Positions 41,763-41,855 of a stretch of DNA of 41,855 nt are shown here, in pieces; position 1 is the stretch's first letter, and the number at the start of each line of letters is the position of its first letter. Below the pieces are notes generated by a model. It worked only from the letters and a program-made list of their open reading frames with translations, searched no databases and was not told the origin of the DNA. Origin of the DNA: Chara braunii (taxonomy: Eukaryota; Streptophyta; Charophyceae; Charales; Characeae); the NCBI GenBank assembly GCA_003427395.1, contig BFEA01000715.1, forward strand, positions 62,218 through 104,072. Reading direction: 5' to 3'. The position numbers were made by a program, and so were the translations under genes.

Positions 41763-41763
<1 letters not shown>
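41351..41763. other. Non-coding stretch near the window end
   Basis: A GAG|GTAAGC donor-like site lies at about 41427-41435 and a short GTGC repeat at about 41657-41676. No supported gene. Confidence 0.4.

Positions 41764-41855
<92 letters not shown>
41764..41855. repeat. (CA)n then (GA)n microsatellite at the window edge
   Basis: CA to about 41838, then GA to the end. This mirrors the opening of the window and suggests a scaffold broken at microsatellites on both sides. Confidence 0.95.

Overview
This is eukaryotic nuclear DNA. It is rich in microsatellites, retroelement sequence and minisatellites, and its coding traces are broken. A retroelement primer-binding site matching the 3' end of plant-type tRNA-Asp, GT/AG-type splice signals, and stops that fit C-to-T decay point to a streptophyte (plant or charophyte alga). 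Chara is my best guess, from overall impression only. Both ends of the window are dinucleotide repeats, so it is probably a complete scaffold broken at microsatellites.

Layout. (1) 167-18903: one large LTR retroelement on the minus strand. Its two direct repeats of about 5.4-5.5 kb are the LTRs; PBS at 13497-13515, polypurine tract at 5663-5689. The 7.9-kb interior has no recognisable gag or pol, so it resembles a non-autonomous LARD. Each LTR holds a remarkable array of about nine hairpins with a nearly constant loop and different but self-complementary stems. (2) 18904-19884: AT-rich flank. (3) 19885-23488, minus strand: a 170-codon ORF, then a decayed gene of the DUF7869 type (RNase H-like, transposase-like motifs) with five in-frame stops, all TGA, and three frameshifts. 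(4) 23489-29600: a 6-kb spacer between divergent genes, with two minisatellites sharing a core in opposite orientation (21-bp period at 24628-25340; 18-bp period at 26213-27480, containing a 281-N gap), and a duplicated TATA-like module between them. (5) 29607-35821, plus strand: a coding frame of about 2,060 codons broken by five stops and one 1-base frameshift. I read it as a fusion of a ParB/sulfiredoxin-like domain and a degenerate amino-methyltransferase-like domain, followed by a repetitive tail. The tail and the upstream spacer carry the palindromic core TGTCGAACACGACA. (6) 35822-41855: mostly non-coding, with SINE/tRNA-like remnants, degenerate direct repeats, one doubtful ORF and microsatellites.

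How the parts may relate. The DUF7869-type gene and the ParB/methyltransferase-like gene diverge from a spacer full of repeats whose core also occurs inside the second gene. They could be the remains of one mobile unit, or two independent relics. The sequence alone does not decide.
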